From assembly GCA_900549555.1 (NCBI GenBank), contig UROO01000001.1, positions 1 to 54,354 of the forward strand: 54,354 nucleotides of DNA, given 5' to 3'. Position 1 is the first letter of the stretch, and each line of letters opens with the position of its first letter. Shown here piece after piece: positions 14,232 through 22,853 of the stretch. Position numbers and translations under genes: made by a program. This stretch comes from an uncultured Collinsella sp. Its GTDB lineage: Bacteria > Actinomycetota > Coriobacteriia > Coriobacteriales > Coriobacteriaceae. The notes under the pieces were generated by a model that searched no databases, was not told the origin of the DNA, and worked only from the letters and a program-made list of their open reading frames with translations.

Positions 14232-14675
14232 ATGGCCGAGAACATCGAGATGCCGCAGGAAGTGGCTAGCGACCCCGTGCAAGCCGCCATCTGGGAGCAG
14301 CTGACCGCGAGGCGCACGTTCGCGCAGGAGGATGCGCCGACGCTGGCGCTGCTCTGCTACTGGCACGCCGTGGCGAACCAGGCACGCGAGGCCATGGCCC
14401 TCGGGGGCAACGAGATCGAAATACTCGACGCCACCGCATACAAGCCGATCAGAGGCAAGGGCGGCAAGCGGCTCAAGATGATGCGCAAGAATCCGGCGCT
14501 GACCGTACTGAAGGAGGCCAGCACCGAGATCAGGGCGCTGTCAGACCAGCTCGGCCTGTCCAAGTCGGCCCGCAACGTCACGGTGCAGCAGGCGCGACCC
14601 GCGAGCGCCCACGGCAAGCTGCTCACGCTCATGTTCGATGACCGCGAGGCACGTGCCAAGGCGGCAGGCGCGTGA
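14232..14675 (+). CDS. terS: Terminase small subunit
   Basis: The 147-residue protein (LTARRTFAQEDAPTLALLCYW ... PALTVLKEASTEIRALSDQLGLSKSARN) fits the P27-like small terminase type, which recognises the packaging site and feeds DNA to the large subunit. AAGGAGGG precedes the ATG. It overlaps the large subunit start and opens the late region. Confidence 0.82.
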   Translation: MAENIEMPQEVASDPVQAAIWEQLTARRTFAQEDAPTLALLCYWHAVANQAREAMALGGNEIEILDATAYKPIRGKGGKRLKMMRKNPALTVLKEASTEIRALSDQLGLSKSARNVTVQQARPASAHGKLLTLMFDDREARAKAAGA

Positions 14676-16096
14676 TGCAGGCGAGGCAGACCCCGACATA
14701 CGAGGCGAACATCCCAGAAAGGCTCGACGGAGACGGCCCCATGGCGGCAGAACTGGCATCCGCGTACTTCGGCGACCCGCTGCCGTGGCAGCCGCACCTG
14801 CTCGACGCCATGCTCGCCCGCGACGGACGCGACAAGTACCTGCTGCGCTCGATCGGCATATCCATCCCGAGACAGAACGGCAAAAGCTGGGACGTTCGCG
14901 CCCGCTGCTTCCACGGAGCCCTCAACGGCGAGAAGATCCTGTACACATGCCAGCACGGCGACACCTCAGACCAAATGTTCCAGGAGCTTTCAAGGCCATT
15001 CGAGGACGAGGACGAGCCTGAGCTTAACGACCTGCTGCTCGCCGTGCGCAAGACCAACGGCCAGCAGGCCATCAAACTCAAGAACGGCGGTCTTATCCGC
15101 TTCACCACGCGCACCGACTCGCTGGCGCGAGGCAAGACCTACGACGTGCTCATTTACGACGAGGCGCAGGAGCTTACGGCCAAGCAGCAGGCGGCTTCGC
15201 TGCCCGCCATCTCGGCAGGGTCGAAGCATAACCCGCAGACGATCTACCTTGGCACGCCGCCAGGCCCAGACAACGTGGGCACGGTGTTCCGCGACCTCCA
15301 CGAGGACGTTCACAACGGCAGGTCTGAGATGGGGTGGATCGAGTGGGGCGCTACAGAGATTGGCGACGTGCACGACGAGTCGCGATGGTTCGAGTACAAC
15401 CCGTCTCTCGGCACGATCCTCGACATAGAGGCCGTACGCGGCGAGTCCGAGCAGATGCAGCCCGACGTATTCGCGCGTGAGCGCCTTGGCTGGTGGAGCC
15501 CAATCGGCGGAGCCGACTCCTACGCGCTTTCGAGCGCCAAGTGGAAGGCGTGCGAGGTGGCGGGGCCGATGCAGGGAGGCAAGCTCGCGTTCGGCGTGAA
15601 GTTCTCGCCCGACGGGTCGCGCGTTGCCGTGTCCTGGGCGAAGGCGGAGCGCGGTGCCGGCTCCTACGTCGAGCTTTACGACCTCATGGGCGCCGAGGGC
15701 GGAACTGTCGGCATATCAGACATGCTGCTGCGCAACCGCGAGGAGATCGCGTGCGTCTGCATCGACGGGAAGAGCGGAGCGGACGCGCTGAAGCAGCGGC
15801 TTATGGACGGCAGGATGCCGAAGTCGGCGATCGTCATGGGCAGCACCGCGATCGTGCAGGCTGCTGCGACGATGCTGGCCGACGAGGTTAATGCCGGGAC
15901 AACGAGCCACATCGAGTCGCCCGCGTTGGACGATTCCGCAACGAAGTCGATCAAGCGCGACGTAGGGCGCGACGGCTGGGGCTTCGGCGACGGCCCCGAC
16001 TCTTCATCAGCGCCGATCGAGAGCGCATCGCTGGCCCTATGGGCGGCGAGGACAACCAAGAGAGACCCGAGACGTAAACAGGAGGCAAGCTTCTGA
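14675..16096 (+). CDS. terL: Terminase large subunit
   Basis: The 473-residue packaging motor has an ATPase Walker A-like SIPRQNGKS (about residues 63-71), Walker B VLIYDEAQE (about 153-161) and a C-terminal nuclease region. It cuts and pumps phage DNA into the prohead through the portal. The ATG overlaps the small-subunit stop (TGATG); a GTG one codon earlier is an alternative start. Confidence 0.93.
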   Translation: MQARQTPTYEANIPERLDGDGPMAAELASAYFGDPLPWQPHLLDAMLARDGRDKYLLRSIGISIPRQNGKSWDVRARCFHGALNGEKILYTCQHGDTSDQMFQELSRPFEDEDEPELNDLLLAVRKTNGQQAIKLKNGGLIRFTTRTDSLARGKTYDVLIYDEAQELTAKQQAASLPAISAGSKHNPQTIYLGTPPGPDNVGTVFRDLHEDVHNGRSEMGWIEWGATEIGDVHDESRWFEYNPSLGTILDIEAVRGESEQMQPDVFARERLGWWSPIGGADSYALSSAKWKACEVAGPMQGGKLAFGVKFSPDGSRVAVSWAKAERGAGSYVELYDLMGAEGGTVGISDMLLRNREEIACVCIDGKSGADALKQRLMDGRMPKSAIVMGSTAIVQAAATMLADEVNAGTTSHIESPALDDSATKSIKRDVGRDGWGFGDGPDSSSAPIESASLALWAARTTKRDPRRKQEASF

Positions 16097-17523
16097 TGGC
16101 AGCAGTGAACATGGAACTGGCCGGGCAGGTCGCAGCGGCGGAAGGCCTGCGACACGAGGACAAGGCGCTCGTTCGCGAGCTTATGGACACGTGGCGCACC
16201 CACCGATCCCGCAACATGTTGCGGGAGGACTACTACCTCGGACACGTCGGCGTCAAAGACCTGGGCATCGCCATGCCGAAAGCCCTCGCCAAGAAGATCA
16301 ACCCGCGCGTTGATTGGCCCAAGAAAGCGGTGCACGCCCTGGCAGACCGCTCGGTGTTCAACGGCTTCACCGCCGACGACGATGCCGTTACCGTGCAGCT
16401 GCGCGACATATGCGCCGACAACCAGCTCGAAGCGCTCTACCGCAAGAACCTTATCGGTGAGCTGAAGCACTGCTGCGGCTTCTGGACTGTCACGGACGGC
16501 GGCGGCAAGCCAATCATCTCCGCGTACCCGGCAACCGCAGCGGCGGCAATCTGGGATGACGCGCAGAAGCGCATCAAGGCCGGTCTCGTTGTGGCCGAGT
16601 CGAAGAAGATGCCAGGTGACACCGAGCGCGTGCCGACCGTCGTGCACCTGCTCACAGAAGACGCGCTGGTGGTGCTTACGCGCGGCAGCGGCCACTGGGT
16701 GGCCGACTACATGGAGCATGGCATGGGTCGCTGTCTCATGGAGCCTATGCCCTACGATGCCACGCTTGAGCGACCGTTCGGCTCCTCGCGCATCAGCCGT
16801 TCGGTCATGAGCATCACAGACGACGCCATACGCCAACGCGCCCGCATGGAGGTGGCGTCTGAGGCCGCGACGCTGCCGCAGACCTGGCTGCTCGGCACAT
16901 ACAAGAAGATGATCAACGGGCAGAACAAGTACGACGCGTCGATGGGGGCGGTCAACGAGATCACCAAAGACCCTGACGGAGACTCGCCGACCGTGTGGCA
17001 GTCGGCCCAGTTGCAGATGGCGCCGCTCACCGAGTACCTGCGCCAGCTAGCATGCCAAATGTCGGCGGTCACCAATGTTCCGGTGTCTTTCTTCGGCGTG
17101 AGCAACGACAACCCATCCTCTTCGGATGCCATCGCTGCATCGCTCGAACCGCTCGTGATCGATGCGAAGAACCTCAACCGCGAGAATGGCAACGCTTTGC
17201 GCAACGTGGCCTACATGGCGCTCGCTGTGGCGAACGGCACGGATTACGAGACCGAGCGCGATGCCGGCTACAACCTCAACCCGCGCTTCATGTCCCCGGC
17301 CTACCCGTCAATCGTGAGCCTGTCCGACGCCGCGTTGAAGCAGGTGCAGGGTCTGCCGAAGCTCGCCAACTCCGACGTGATGCTCGAAATGCTCGACTAC
17401 ACAGACGAGCAGATCCAGCGCATCAACAGCGACAACAAGAAGGCACAGGCGAGCGCTGCCGTGGCCTCGCTGTTCGAGCCGAAGGAGGGCGAGGATGGCG
17501 GAGATACCTCGCAGCCTGCTTAA
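16096..17523 (+). CDS. Portal protein (SPP1 gp6-like)
   Basis: The 475-residue protein forms the ring through which DNA enters the capsid. The start RSRNMLREDYYLG, the central GDSPTVWQSAQLQMAPLTEYL and FFGVSNDNPSSSDAIAASL, and position after the large terminase match SPP1-type portals. Start and terminase stop share one base. It overlaps the head gene downstream by 29 nt. Confidence 0.9.
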   Translation: MAAVNMELAGQVAAAEGLRHEDKALVRELMDTWRTHRSRNMLREDYYLGHVGVKDLGIAMPKALAKKINPRVDWPKKAVHALADRSVFNGFTADDDAVTVQLRDICADNQLEALYRKNLIGELKHCCGFWTVTDGGGKPIISAYPATAAAAIWDDAQKRIKAGLVVAESKKMPGDTERVPTVVHLLTEDALVVLTRGSGHWVADYMEHGMGRCLMEPMPYDATLERPFGSSRISRSVMSITDDAIRQRARMEVASEAATLPQTWLLGTYKKMINGQNKYDASMGAVNEITKDPDGDSPTVWQSAQLQMAPLTEYLRQLACQMSAVTNVPVSFFGVSNDNPSSSDAIAASLEPLVIDAKNLNRENGNALRNVAYMALAVANGTDYETERDAGYNLNPRFMSPAYPSIVSLSDAALKQVQGLPKLANSDVMLEMLDYTDEQIQRINSDNKKAQASAAVASLFEPKEGEDGGDTSQPA

Positions 17524-18769
17524 CGAGCTTACGGACGAGATCAACGCGCTATCTGGAATGGCGCAGCGCCAAGCCGGCGACGCGCTCACCCGCTTGGTGG
17601 CCGACTGGGAGGCGAGCGGGAACGGCGACATAGCGGCGCTGCGAGAGGCGGCCTACGAGGTGATCGAGACGGCTTGCGGCTACTACGCCGACACCGTTGC
17701 GGCTGGCCGCGCCGCCGAGTTCTACGACGCCGTGCGCAAGGCGCAGGAAGCGCCCGGAAAGTACGCCGCCGTCGCCGAGTCGCTGCGCGACCCCCAGGCG
17801 ACGTACGGCTCGGTGAAGGCGTTCATGGCAAGCGTGGTGAAGCAGGGAGCCACCGACATGTTCGTTGCCGCGTGCGTTCGCCGCCTCGACGCAGAGATCC
17901 GCAAGGCCGCGAACATGTGCGTGGCGCACAACGTCTCCAAAGACCCGGCGAAACCGAGGTACGCACGCGTGCCGTCTGGCGAGACGTGCGGTTTCTGCCT
18001 CATGCTCTCCTCGTTCGGCTTCAACTACAAGACAAAGGAGGCCGCAAGCCACTCGCACCCAAAGTGCGACTGCCGCGTCGTGCCGAGCTTCGGCAAGGGA
18101 TCAAAGGTCAAGGGCTACGACCCCGACGGCATGTACGACAGGTTCAACGAGTGCCTTGACACATTGGGCGGTCGCAACGGGCTGTGGGCGGAATGGGACG
18201 CCATGCCCGACGCGGAGCGAGAGGCGTACATCAAGGCCCACGGAAACAAGGCCGGCAAGGCTTTCGACAAGTACGTGAACAAGCGCATGGTCGAGGAGAT
18301 CGAACTGCGCGATCCGAAGTGGTACGCATCGGGAGAACATTCCGGCATCGAGTTTACGGACTCCGCCGTGAAAGGCGAGAAGCTAAAGCGCTGGAAGAAA
18401 GACCCCGGCGAAAGAATTACCGCCGAGAAGTTGAACGCGCTTGGCTATAAGGCGGAGTTCTGGGAAGACGAATCGCATCTGACAGCACCGAACTCCGATG
18501 GGAAGACAACGATTAGCCGAGCGGATTTATCAACGGGTATCGAAATCAAGACGATCTACGGAGCTGGGTCTGAGAACACGTTCAAGTCTCACATCAAGTC
18601 AATACCCGGCAAGAATGGCGTGAAGCTCACCGTCGTCGACGTGAGCGAGAACGAAAAGGTGACGGACGAGCAGGCGATAAAGTGGATCAGCAAGTACATG
18701 GCCCGCTATCACATCAGCGAGGTCAGGATGCTCGGGCACGATGGGAAACTCCTGCGAATAAAGAAATAG
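17495..18769 (+). CDS. MuF-type minor head protein fused to a putative nuclease toxin
   Basis: The 424-residue protein has two parts. Residues 1 to about 280 are a MuF-like head protein, with the conserved SGETCGFCLMLSSFGF and SHSHPKCDCRVVP block (about 165-195). Residues about 295-424 (ERITAEKLNALGYKAEFWED ... GIEIKTIYGAGSENTFKSHI ... TVVDVSENEKVTDEQAIKWI) resemble the C-terminal tRNA-nuclease domains of contact-dependent toxins, with a Glu-x-Lys (EIK) site. Fusion of MuF to toxins is a known feature of temperate phages. The C-terminal part is less GC-rich. No immunity gene is obvious next to it. AGGAGGGCGAGG precedes the ATG. Confidence 0.8.
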   Translation: MAEIPRSLLNELTDEINALSGMAQRQAGDALTRLVADWEASGNGDIAALREAAYEVIETACGYYADTVAAGRAAEFYDAVRKAQEAPGKYAAVAESLRDPQATYGSVKAFMASVVKQGATDMFVAACVRRLDAEIRKAANMCVAHNVSKDPAKPRYARVPSGETCGFCLMLSSFGFNYKTKEAASHSHPKCDCRVVPSFGKGSKVKGYDPDGMYDRFNECLDTLGGRNGLWAEWDAMPDAEREAYIKAHGNKAGKAFDKYVNKRMVEEIELRDPKWYASGEHSGIEFTDSAVKGEKLKRWKKDPGERITAEKLNALGYKAEFWEDESHLTAPNSDGKTTISRADLSTGIEIKTIYGAGSENTFKSHIKSIPGKNGVKLTVVDVSENEKVTDEQAIKWISKYMARYHISEVRMLGHDGKLLRIKK

Positions 18770-18816
18770 CCAGCGGCTGCATGTCTCTATAGGTGAGTCA
18801 AACAACCCGCTGGCTA
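18767..18816 (+). repeat. Inverted repeat at the toxin stop codon
   Basis: The 10-nt arms tagccagcgg (18767-18776) and ccgctggcta (18807-18816) are perfect complements around a 30-nt loop. The left arm begins with the stop codon of the MuF-toxin gene. Confidence 0.7.
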
Positions 18817-18845
18817 ACCAGATTATAACCGCAAAAAACAGCAAG

Positions 18846-18868
18846 GGCCACCTACAGGTGGCCTTTTT
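18846..18868 (+). terminator. Rho-independent terminator
   Basis: A perfect 7-bp stem (ggccacc/ggtggcc) with loop taca is followed by ttttt. It separates the packaging/portal/MuF genes from the scaffold and capsid genes and could lower transcription across the boundary. The rest of the gap to 18987 holds atctcacg (18876-18883) and three copies of gccgcacggc (18909, 18940, 18961), and no gene. Confidence 0.8.
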
Positions 18869-18987
18869 CATGCCGAATCTCACGCTCATAAGAAACTGTC
18901 GCGGACGGGCCGCACGGCCCAACTGATGACCGTTGAGCAGCCGCACGGCAGCTCAGGCGTGCCGCACGGCACGGGAAAGGACGCGAC

Positions 18988-19464
18988 ATGGCAGAAGCAA
19001 ACGAACCCACGCAAGTGCCGGGAGCAGAAGGCGGAGATGGCGCCAACCAGGAGCCGCCCGTCGACTACAAGGCGCTGTACGAGGCCGAGAAGAAGCACTC
19101 GCGCGAGTGGGAGAAGAAGGCGAAGGCCAACAGAACCGCAGCAGCGGCGCTTGAGGAGGCCAACAACGCGAACAAGACCGCCGAAGACCAGATCGCCGAC
19201 CTCAAGAAGAGGCTCGACGACAAGGAGAAGGAAGAGAAGCGGTCGAAGATCGCGGCCAAGGTCGCGCAGGAGAAGGGCGTGCCGGCGAGCCTGATCGTCG
19301 GCGACGACGAGGAAAGCATGTCCAAGTGGGCAGACGACATGCTCGCCGCGTTCAAAAAGCCGCCCGCGCCCAAGGTCGAGAAGCCAGGAAGCTTCCCGAA
19401 GCCGAGCGACGGCGACAAATCTGAGCTGCGCGACTTCACGCGCCAGCTCCTCGGTAACAACTAG
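18988..19464 (+). CDS. Capsid scaffolding protein (DUF4355-like)
   Basis: The 158-residue protein is acidic at the N-terminus, then a long coiled coil (YEAEKKHSREWEKKAKANRT ... ADLKKRLDDKEKEEKR), with a short basic C-terminal tail. This composition and its place just before the major capsid gene are typical of scaffolds that guide shell assembly and then leave. Confidence 0.85.
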   Translation: MAEANEPTQVPGAEGGDGANQEPPVDYKALYEAEKKHSREWEKKAKANRTAAAALEEANNANKTAEDQIADLKKRLDDKEKEEKRSKIAAKVAQEKGVPASLIVGDDEESMSKWADDMLAAFKKPPAPKVEKPGSFPKPSDGDKSELRDFTRQLLGNN

Positions 19465-19483
19465 AGACAAGTAAGGAGCCGAA

Positions 19484-20362
19484 ATGGCTAACGACACCAG
19501 CAAGGTCAAGCTCCCGCACAAGGTAGTGACCTCCATCATCAACAAGGCAAAGGACACCTCCACCATCGCGTCGCTGTCCCCCAGCACCCCGCAGACGTTC
19601 TCCGACACCACCTACATCGTGTTCAACCCGACAACCGAGGCCGAGATAGTTGCGGAGGGCGCGAAGAAGAGCGGTTCCGAGGTCTCCACCACGCCGATCG
19701 TCGCAAAGCGCGTGAAGGTAGTCACGACCACACGCGTCTCCGACGAGCTGCGCTGGGCCGACGAGGACAACCAGCTTGAGATCGTGACCAACATCATCGC
19801 CGACCAGACCGCCGCGATCGGCCGAGCGCTCGACTACGTGGTCTACCACGCCGTGTCCCCCAAGACGGGCACCGCGCTCGATGGCTACACCGCGCTCACC
19901 GCAGGGGCCAACGCCGTAACCGCCTCGGCATCCGCAGTCGACGACATCGACGCGCTGGCCGACGCGCTTATCGACTACGACATCAACGGTTTCGCGCTCT
20001 CCCGCAAGTTCGCCGCAGACCTCCGCAAGCTGCGCATTCCCGCCACCGGCCAGCGCCTCTACCCGGAGATCCCGCTGTCCCTCAACGTCGGCAACATCGA
20101 CGGCATCCCCGCCGCGACCTCCGGCACCGTCAACGGTCGCCGCTGCAAGATCGACCCGAAGGTGGCGGGCATCATGGGCGACTTCTCCACCATCAAGTGG
20201 GGCATGGTGCGCGACATGACCTCCGAGATCATCGAGTACGGCGACCCCGACAACACCGGTCAGGACCTGAAGGGATACAACCAGGTCGCGTACCGCACCG
20301 AGGCAGTCCTTGCCTACGCGGTTCTCGACCCCAAGGCCTTCGCCATCCTGAAGACGGCCTAG
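19484..20362 (+). CDS. Major capsid protein (HK97 fold)
   Basis: The 292-residue protein begins with an N-terminal arm, then AEIVAEGAKKSGSEVSTTP and AKRVKVVTTTRVSDELRWA, the E-loop/P-domain pattern of HK97-type capsids. It ends in a strand-rich region (KGYNQVAYRTEAVLAYAVLD). There is no large N-terminal delta domain, in line with the separate scaffold gene. AAGGAG precedes the ATG. Confidence 0.93.
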   Translation: MANDTSKVKLPHKVVTSIINKAKDTSTIASLSPSTPQTFSDTTYIVFNPTTEAEIVAEGAKKSGSEVSTTPIVAKRVKVVTTTRVSDELRWADEDNQLEIVTNIIADQTAAIGRALDYVVYHAVSPKTGTALDGYTALTAGANAVTASASAVDDIDALADALIDYDINGFALSRKFAADLRKLRIPATGQRLYPEIPLSLNVGNIDGIPAATSGTVNGRRCKIDPKVAGIMGDFSTIKWGMVRDMTSEIIEYGDPDNTGQDLKGYNQVAYRTEAVLAYAVLDPKAFAILKTA

Positions 20363-20374
20363 GGGGCGGTAACC

Positions 20375-20656
20375 ATGGCGAACCTTGTGCAGAAGTTCAT
20401 CGTCGAGGACGCATCCAAGGCATCCCCGATCCTCCCGCAGCACGTCTGCTTCGTGACCGCCGACGGCGAGCCTGTCGGCATCTCCAAACAGGCCGCAAAC
20501 CCTGGTGCGAACCCGACCATCGCCAAGGTGGTCAAGTGCCTCGTCGACGCTGGCGTGATGGCCGCGACCTCCGAGGCATCCGAGCAGAAGGCCGGCGAGA
20601 ATGCCGCGAAGCCGGTTGACTCCGGCAAGGCCGAAGAGCCTGCCAGCGAGGAGTAG
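20375..20656 (+). CDS. Putative head decoration or head fibre protein
   Basis: The 93-residue product follows the capsid gene by 12 nt. It has a short structured part (MANLVQKFIVEDASKASP ... HVCFVTADGEPVGI) and a low-complexity Ala/Glu/Lys tail, resembling small head-fibre or decoration proteins. The assignment rests mainly on gene order. Confidence 0.45.
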   Translation: MANLVQKFIVEDASKASPILPQHVCFVTADGEPVGISKQAANPGANPTIAKVVKCLVDAGVMAATSEASEQKAGENAAKPVDSGKAEEPASEE

Positions 20657-20660
20657 GCGC

Positions 20661-21059
20661 ATGGAGCCGCTAGCGACCATCGAAGACTATAGGGCGAGGT
20701 ACGGCGACCCGACTGACGAGGCACGCGCCGCGACCCTGCTCTCAGACGCGTCAGACCTGCTCATGAGCGCTTACGAATCAAACGTGGGCGACTACGAGCG
20801 CGGCAAGGTAGCCGCCTTCGACCGATCTGCCGCAGCGGTGTGCTGCCTCGTGGTCAACAGGGTCTTGTCTGCGCCAGCAGCTCTGGCGGGTGCCATGCAG
20901 TACAGCCAGGGTGCAGGCGGCTACACGGCCAGCGTGTCGTACGGGTCTGCCCTCGGCGAAATGTACCTGGGAAAGACGGAACTGAAGCGCCTCGGGCTGC
21001 TCGACCAGCGCATCGGGGCGCTCCAACCGGTTGGGAGTGATGCCGAATGGGACTCATAA
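20661..21059 (+). CDS. Head-tail connector (gp15/gp19-like)
   Basis: The 132-residue protein starts MEPLATIEDYRARYG, the usual opening of adaptor proteins that sit under the portal. A helical core (RAATLLSDASDLLMSAYE; AAVCCLVVNRVLSAP) and a flexible YSQGAGGYTASVSYG loop follow. It lies right after the capsid genes and overlaps the next gene by 13 nt. Confidence 0.85.
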   Translation: MEPLATIEDYRARYGDPTDEARAATLLSDASDLLMSAYESNVGDYERGKVAAFDRSAAAVCCLVVNRVLSAPAALAGAMQYSQGAGGYTASVSYGSALGEMYLGKTELKRLGLLDQRIGALQPVGSDAEWDS

Positions 21060-21385
21060 GCACCGAATCGGTGACGGTCGCAACACCCGTGGTCGAGTTC
21101 GATTCGCTCGGCGAGCCTATCGAGCGCGGCAGCGTGGACACCGCCATAGAGGGCGTGGTCGTGTGCCCGGGGGCCACGTCGGAGCTCGACGCATCGCGCC
21201 CCGACGGCGTTGAGGTCGCCTACACGCTGTGTTTCCCCAAGAGCTTCACCGCATCGCTCAAGGGGTGCCGCGTAAACGTTCGAGGCGCCGAGTACCGCGT
21301 CATAGGCGACCCGCAGCGCTACGACCCGGCAAACACCCCCGGAGATTGGAACCTCACCGTGGAAGTGGGGCGCACCGATGGCTAA
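21047..21385 (+). CDS. Head closure (stopper) protein
   Basis: The 112-residue protein is strand-rich (ESVTVATPVVEFDSLGEP ... VAYTLCFPKSFTASLKGCRV ... YRVIGDPQRYDP). The ending YRVIGDPQ..D is common in head-completion proteins that plug the connector after packaging. Position between adaptor and tail-completion genes supports this. Confidence 0.7.
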   Translation: MGLISTESVTVATPVVEFDSLGEPIERGSVDTAIEGVVVCPGATSELDASRPDGVEVAYTLCFPKSFTASLKGCRVNVRGAEYRVIGDPQRYDPANTPGDWNLTVEVGRTDG

Positions 21386-21668
21386 GTGCAAGGTGAAGTT
21401 CGAGTGGAAGGGCTGGAAGCGCGGCGGCTATGCCGAGGTTATGAACTCAGGCGCGGTGCAGGCGCTTCTCAAGAAGAAGGCAGACGCCGCAGCGGCATCG
21501 TGCAACTCGTCCTTCTCCCGGCACCCCGGCGAGGGTGCCGGCTACATAGTACGCAAGTTCAAGGGCAAGCTCGCAAACGGCTTCGTGGTTGCCACGGCGA
21601 CTCCGCACGCCCATGCGAGCGAGCGCAAGCACAACCGCCTCAGATCAATGTTCGGAGGCGGTGAGTAA
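21378..21668 (+). CDS. Neck/tail-completion protein (HK97 gp10-like)
   Basis: The 96-residue basic protein (ALLKKKADAAAASCNSSF ... HAHASERKHNRLRSMFGGGE) has the size and order of HK97 gp10-type neck proteins. It overlaps both neighbours. Similarity is weak and the call rests largely on position. Confidence 0.6.
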   Translation: MAKCKVKFEWKGWKRGGYAEVMNSGAVQALLKKKADAAAASCNSSFSRHPGEGAGYIVRKFKGKLANGFVVATATPHAHASERKHNRLRSMFGGGE

Positions 21669-22009
21669 TGGACGCGGAGCGCATGGTGGCGCAGCGGATC
21701 ATGGACGAGACCGGCATCAAGGCCGTGCTCGACGTACCAGCCGACAGGCCCAGCGAGTTCATATCGGTGTCGCAGACCGGATCTAGCCGCAGCGGCTGCA
21801 TCAACCGTGTGCAGCTCGTGGCGCAGTCATGGGCGAAGACCCGCAGACGCGCCGCAGAGATTGCCGAAGCCGTGGAGCACGCAGTGCCGAGCCTCATGGA
21901 CGAGGAGTGCGTGTTCGAGGCCACATGCGGAGACACGTACCGCTGGGACGACCCAGACAGCCGCCAGCGCCGATACCAGACCAACGTAAACGTAACCATT
22001 TGCGAATAG
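21668..22009 (+). CDS. Tail terminator-like protein
   Basis: The 113-residue protein (VLDVPADRPSEFISVSQTG ... QLVAQSWAKTRRRAAEIAEA ... YQTNVNVTIC) resembles tail-terminator proteins, which cap the growing tail tube and join it to the head. It comes just before the major tail gene, as in HK97-type gene order. Confidence 0.7.
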   Translation: MDAERMVAQRIMDETGIKAVLDVPADRPSEFISVSQTGSSRSGCINRVQLVAQSWAKTRRRAAEIAEAVEHAVPSLMDEECVFEATCGDTYRWDDPDSRQRRYQTNVNVTICE

Positions 22010-22017
22010 GAGCCGAC

Positions 22018-22593
22018 ATGGCACTTTTCAAGAAAAACGAGACCAAGAACGTCTCGTCCACCAAGGGCGTGAAGGGTGGATATATCTTCGTGGCCCCGGC
22101 AGGCACCACCCTCCCAACCGACATTAAGACCAATCTCGCCGAAGCCTTCCTCAACCTCGGCTTCATCTCCGAGGATGGATACACCGAGTCCGAGGAGACC
22201 GACGCCAACGAGCTGAAGGACATGAACGGCGACCTCATGGACTCCTCCACGACTTCGCGCGTGGAGTCCGCGAAGCTCACGCTCGCAGAGATCAAGGCGC
22301 AGACCCTCAAGGTCATGTACGGCGCCGACAACGTGACCGACCTCGACGGCATTATCACCGTAGAGCACAACGGCAACAAGGACGAGGCGTGGTCGATCGT
22401 GCTCGAACTCGTGCTCAAGAACGGTCGCCGCTGGCGCAAGGTCGTGCCAGCCGCCAAGTCCTCTGAGCTTGACGACATCAAGCTCGCCGTGAGCGAGATT
22501 GCCGGGCGCCAGATCACGTTCAAATACCTGGTCGATAGCAACGGCAACACCTGCTACGACTACATCGAGTCAACCGAGACCAACAACGCCTAG
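22018..22593 (+). CDS. Major tail protein
   Basis: The 191-residue protein should form the stacked rings of the tail tube. It opens with a flexible N-terminus, then GGYIFVAPAGTTLPTDIKT and FISEDGYTESEETDANELKD, recurrent in siphovirus tube proteins. A strand-rich C-terminus follows. TAGGAG precedes the ATG, and chaperone and tape-measure genes follow as expected. Confidence 0.88.
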   Translation: MALFKKNETKNVSSTKGVKGGYIFVAPAGTTLPTDIKTNLAEAFLNLGFISEDGYTESEETDANELKDMNGDLMDSSTTSRVESAKLTLAEIKAQTLKVMYGADNVTDLDGIITVEHNGNKDEAWSIVLELVLKNGRRWRKVVPAAKSSELDDIKLAVSEIAGRQITFKYLVDSNGNTCYDYIESTETNNA

Positions 22594-22604
22594 GGGGAAA
22601 GAGA

Positions 22605-22853
22605 ATGACCGAGATCACCTTTACCGTCGACGGCGTTGACGGCGAGTTCGCCGCAGACCTCGACGAGCTGAAGTCCTACAAAACCGTGAAGCAATTCGCC
22701 CGAAGCGAAACCGACCCGGCGGGGATGATGGACGCCATGGAGCGCATCTTCATGGGCCGAGACGAGGAGTATATCGAAGCCCTCGGCGGAACGTCATATG
22801 ACATGCGCCGCCTGTGCGACGCGGCCTTCGAGGCGGCAAAGACAAAAAACTAA
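22605..22853 (+). CDS. Tail assembly chaperone G
   Basis: The 82-residue protein (MTEITFTVDGVDGEFAADLD ... DMRRLCDAAFEAAKTKN) lies between the major tail and tape-measure genes, the fixed position of gpG. It would hold the tape-measure protein soluble during tail assembly. Its last codons lie on a slippery sequence, so a fraction of ribosomes make a longer G-T fusion. Confidence 0.85.
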   Translation: MTEITFTVDGVDGEFAADLDELKSYKTVKQFARSETDPAGMMDAMERIFMGRDEEYIEALGGTSYDMRRLCDAAFEAAKTKN

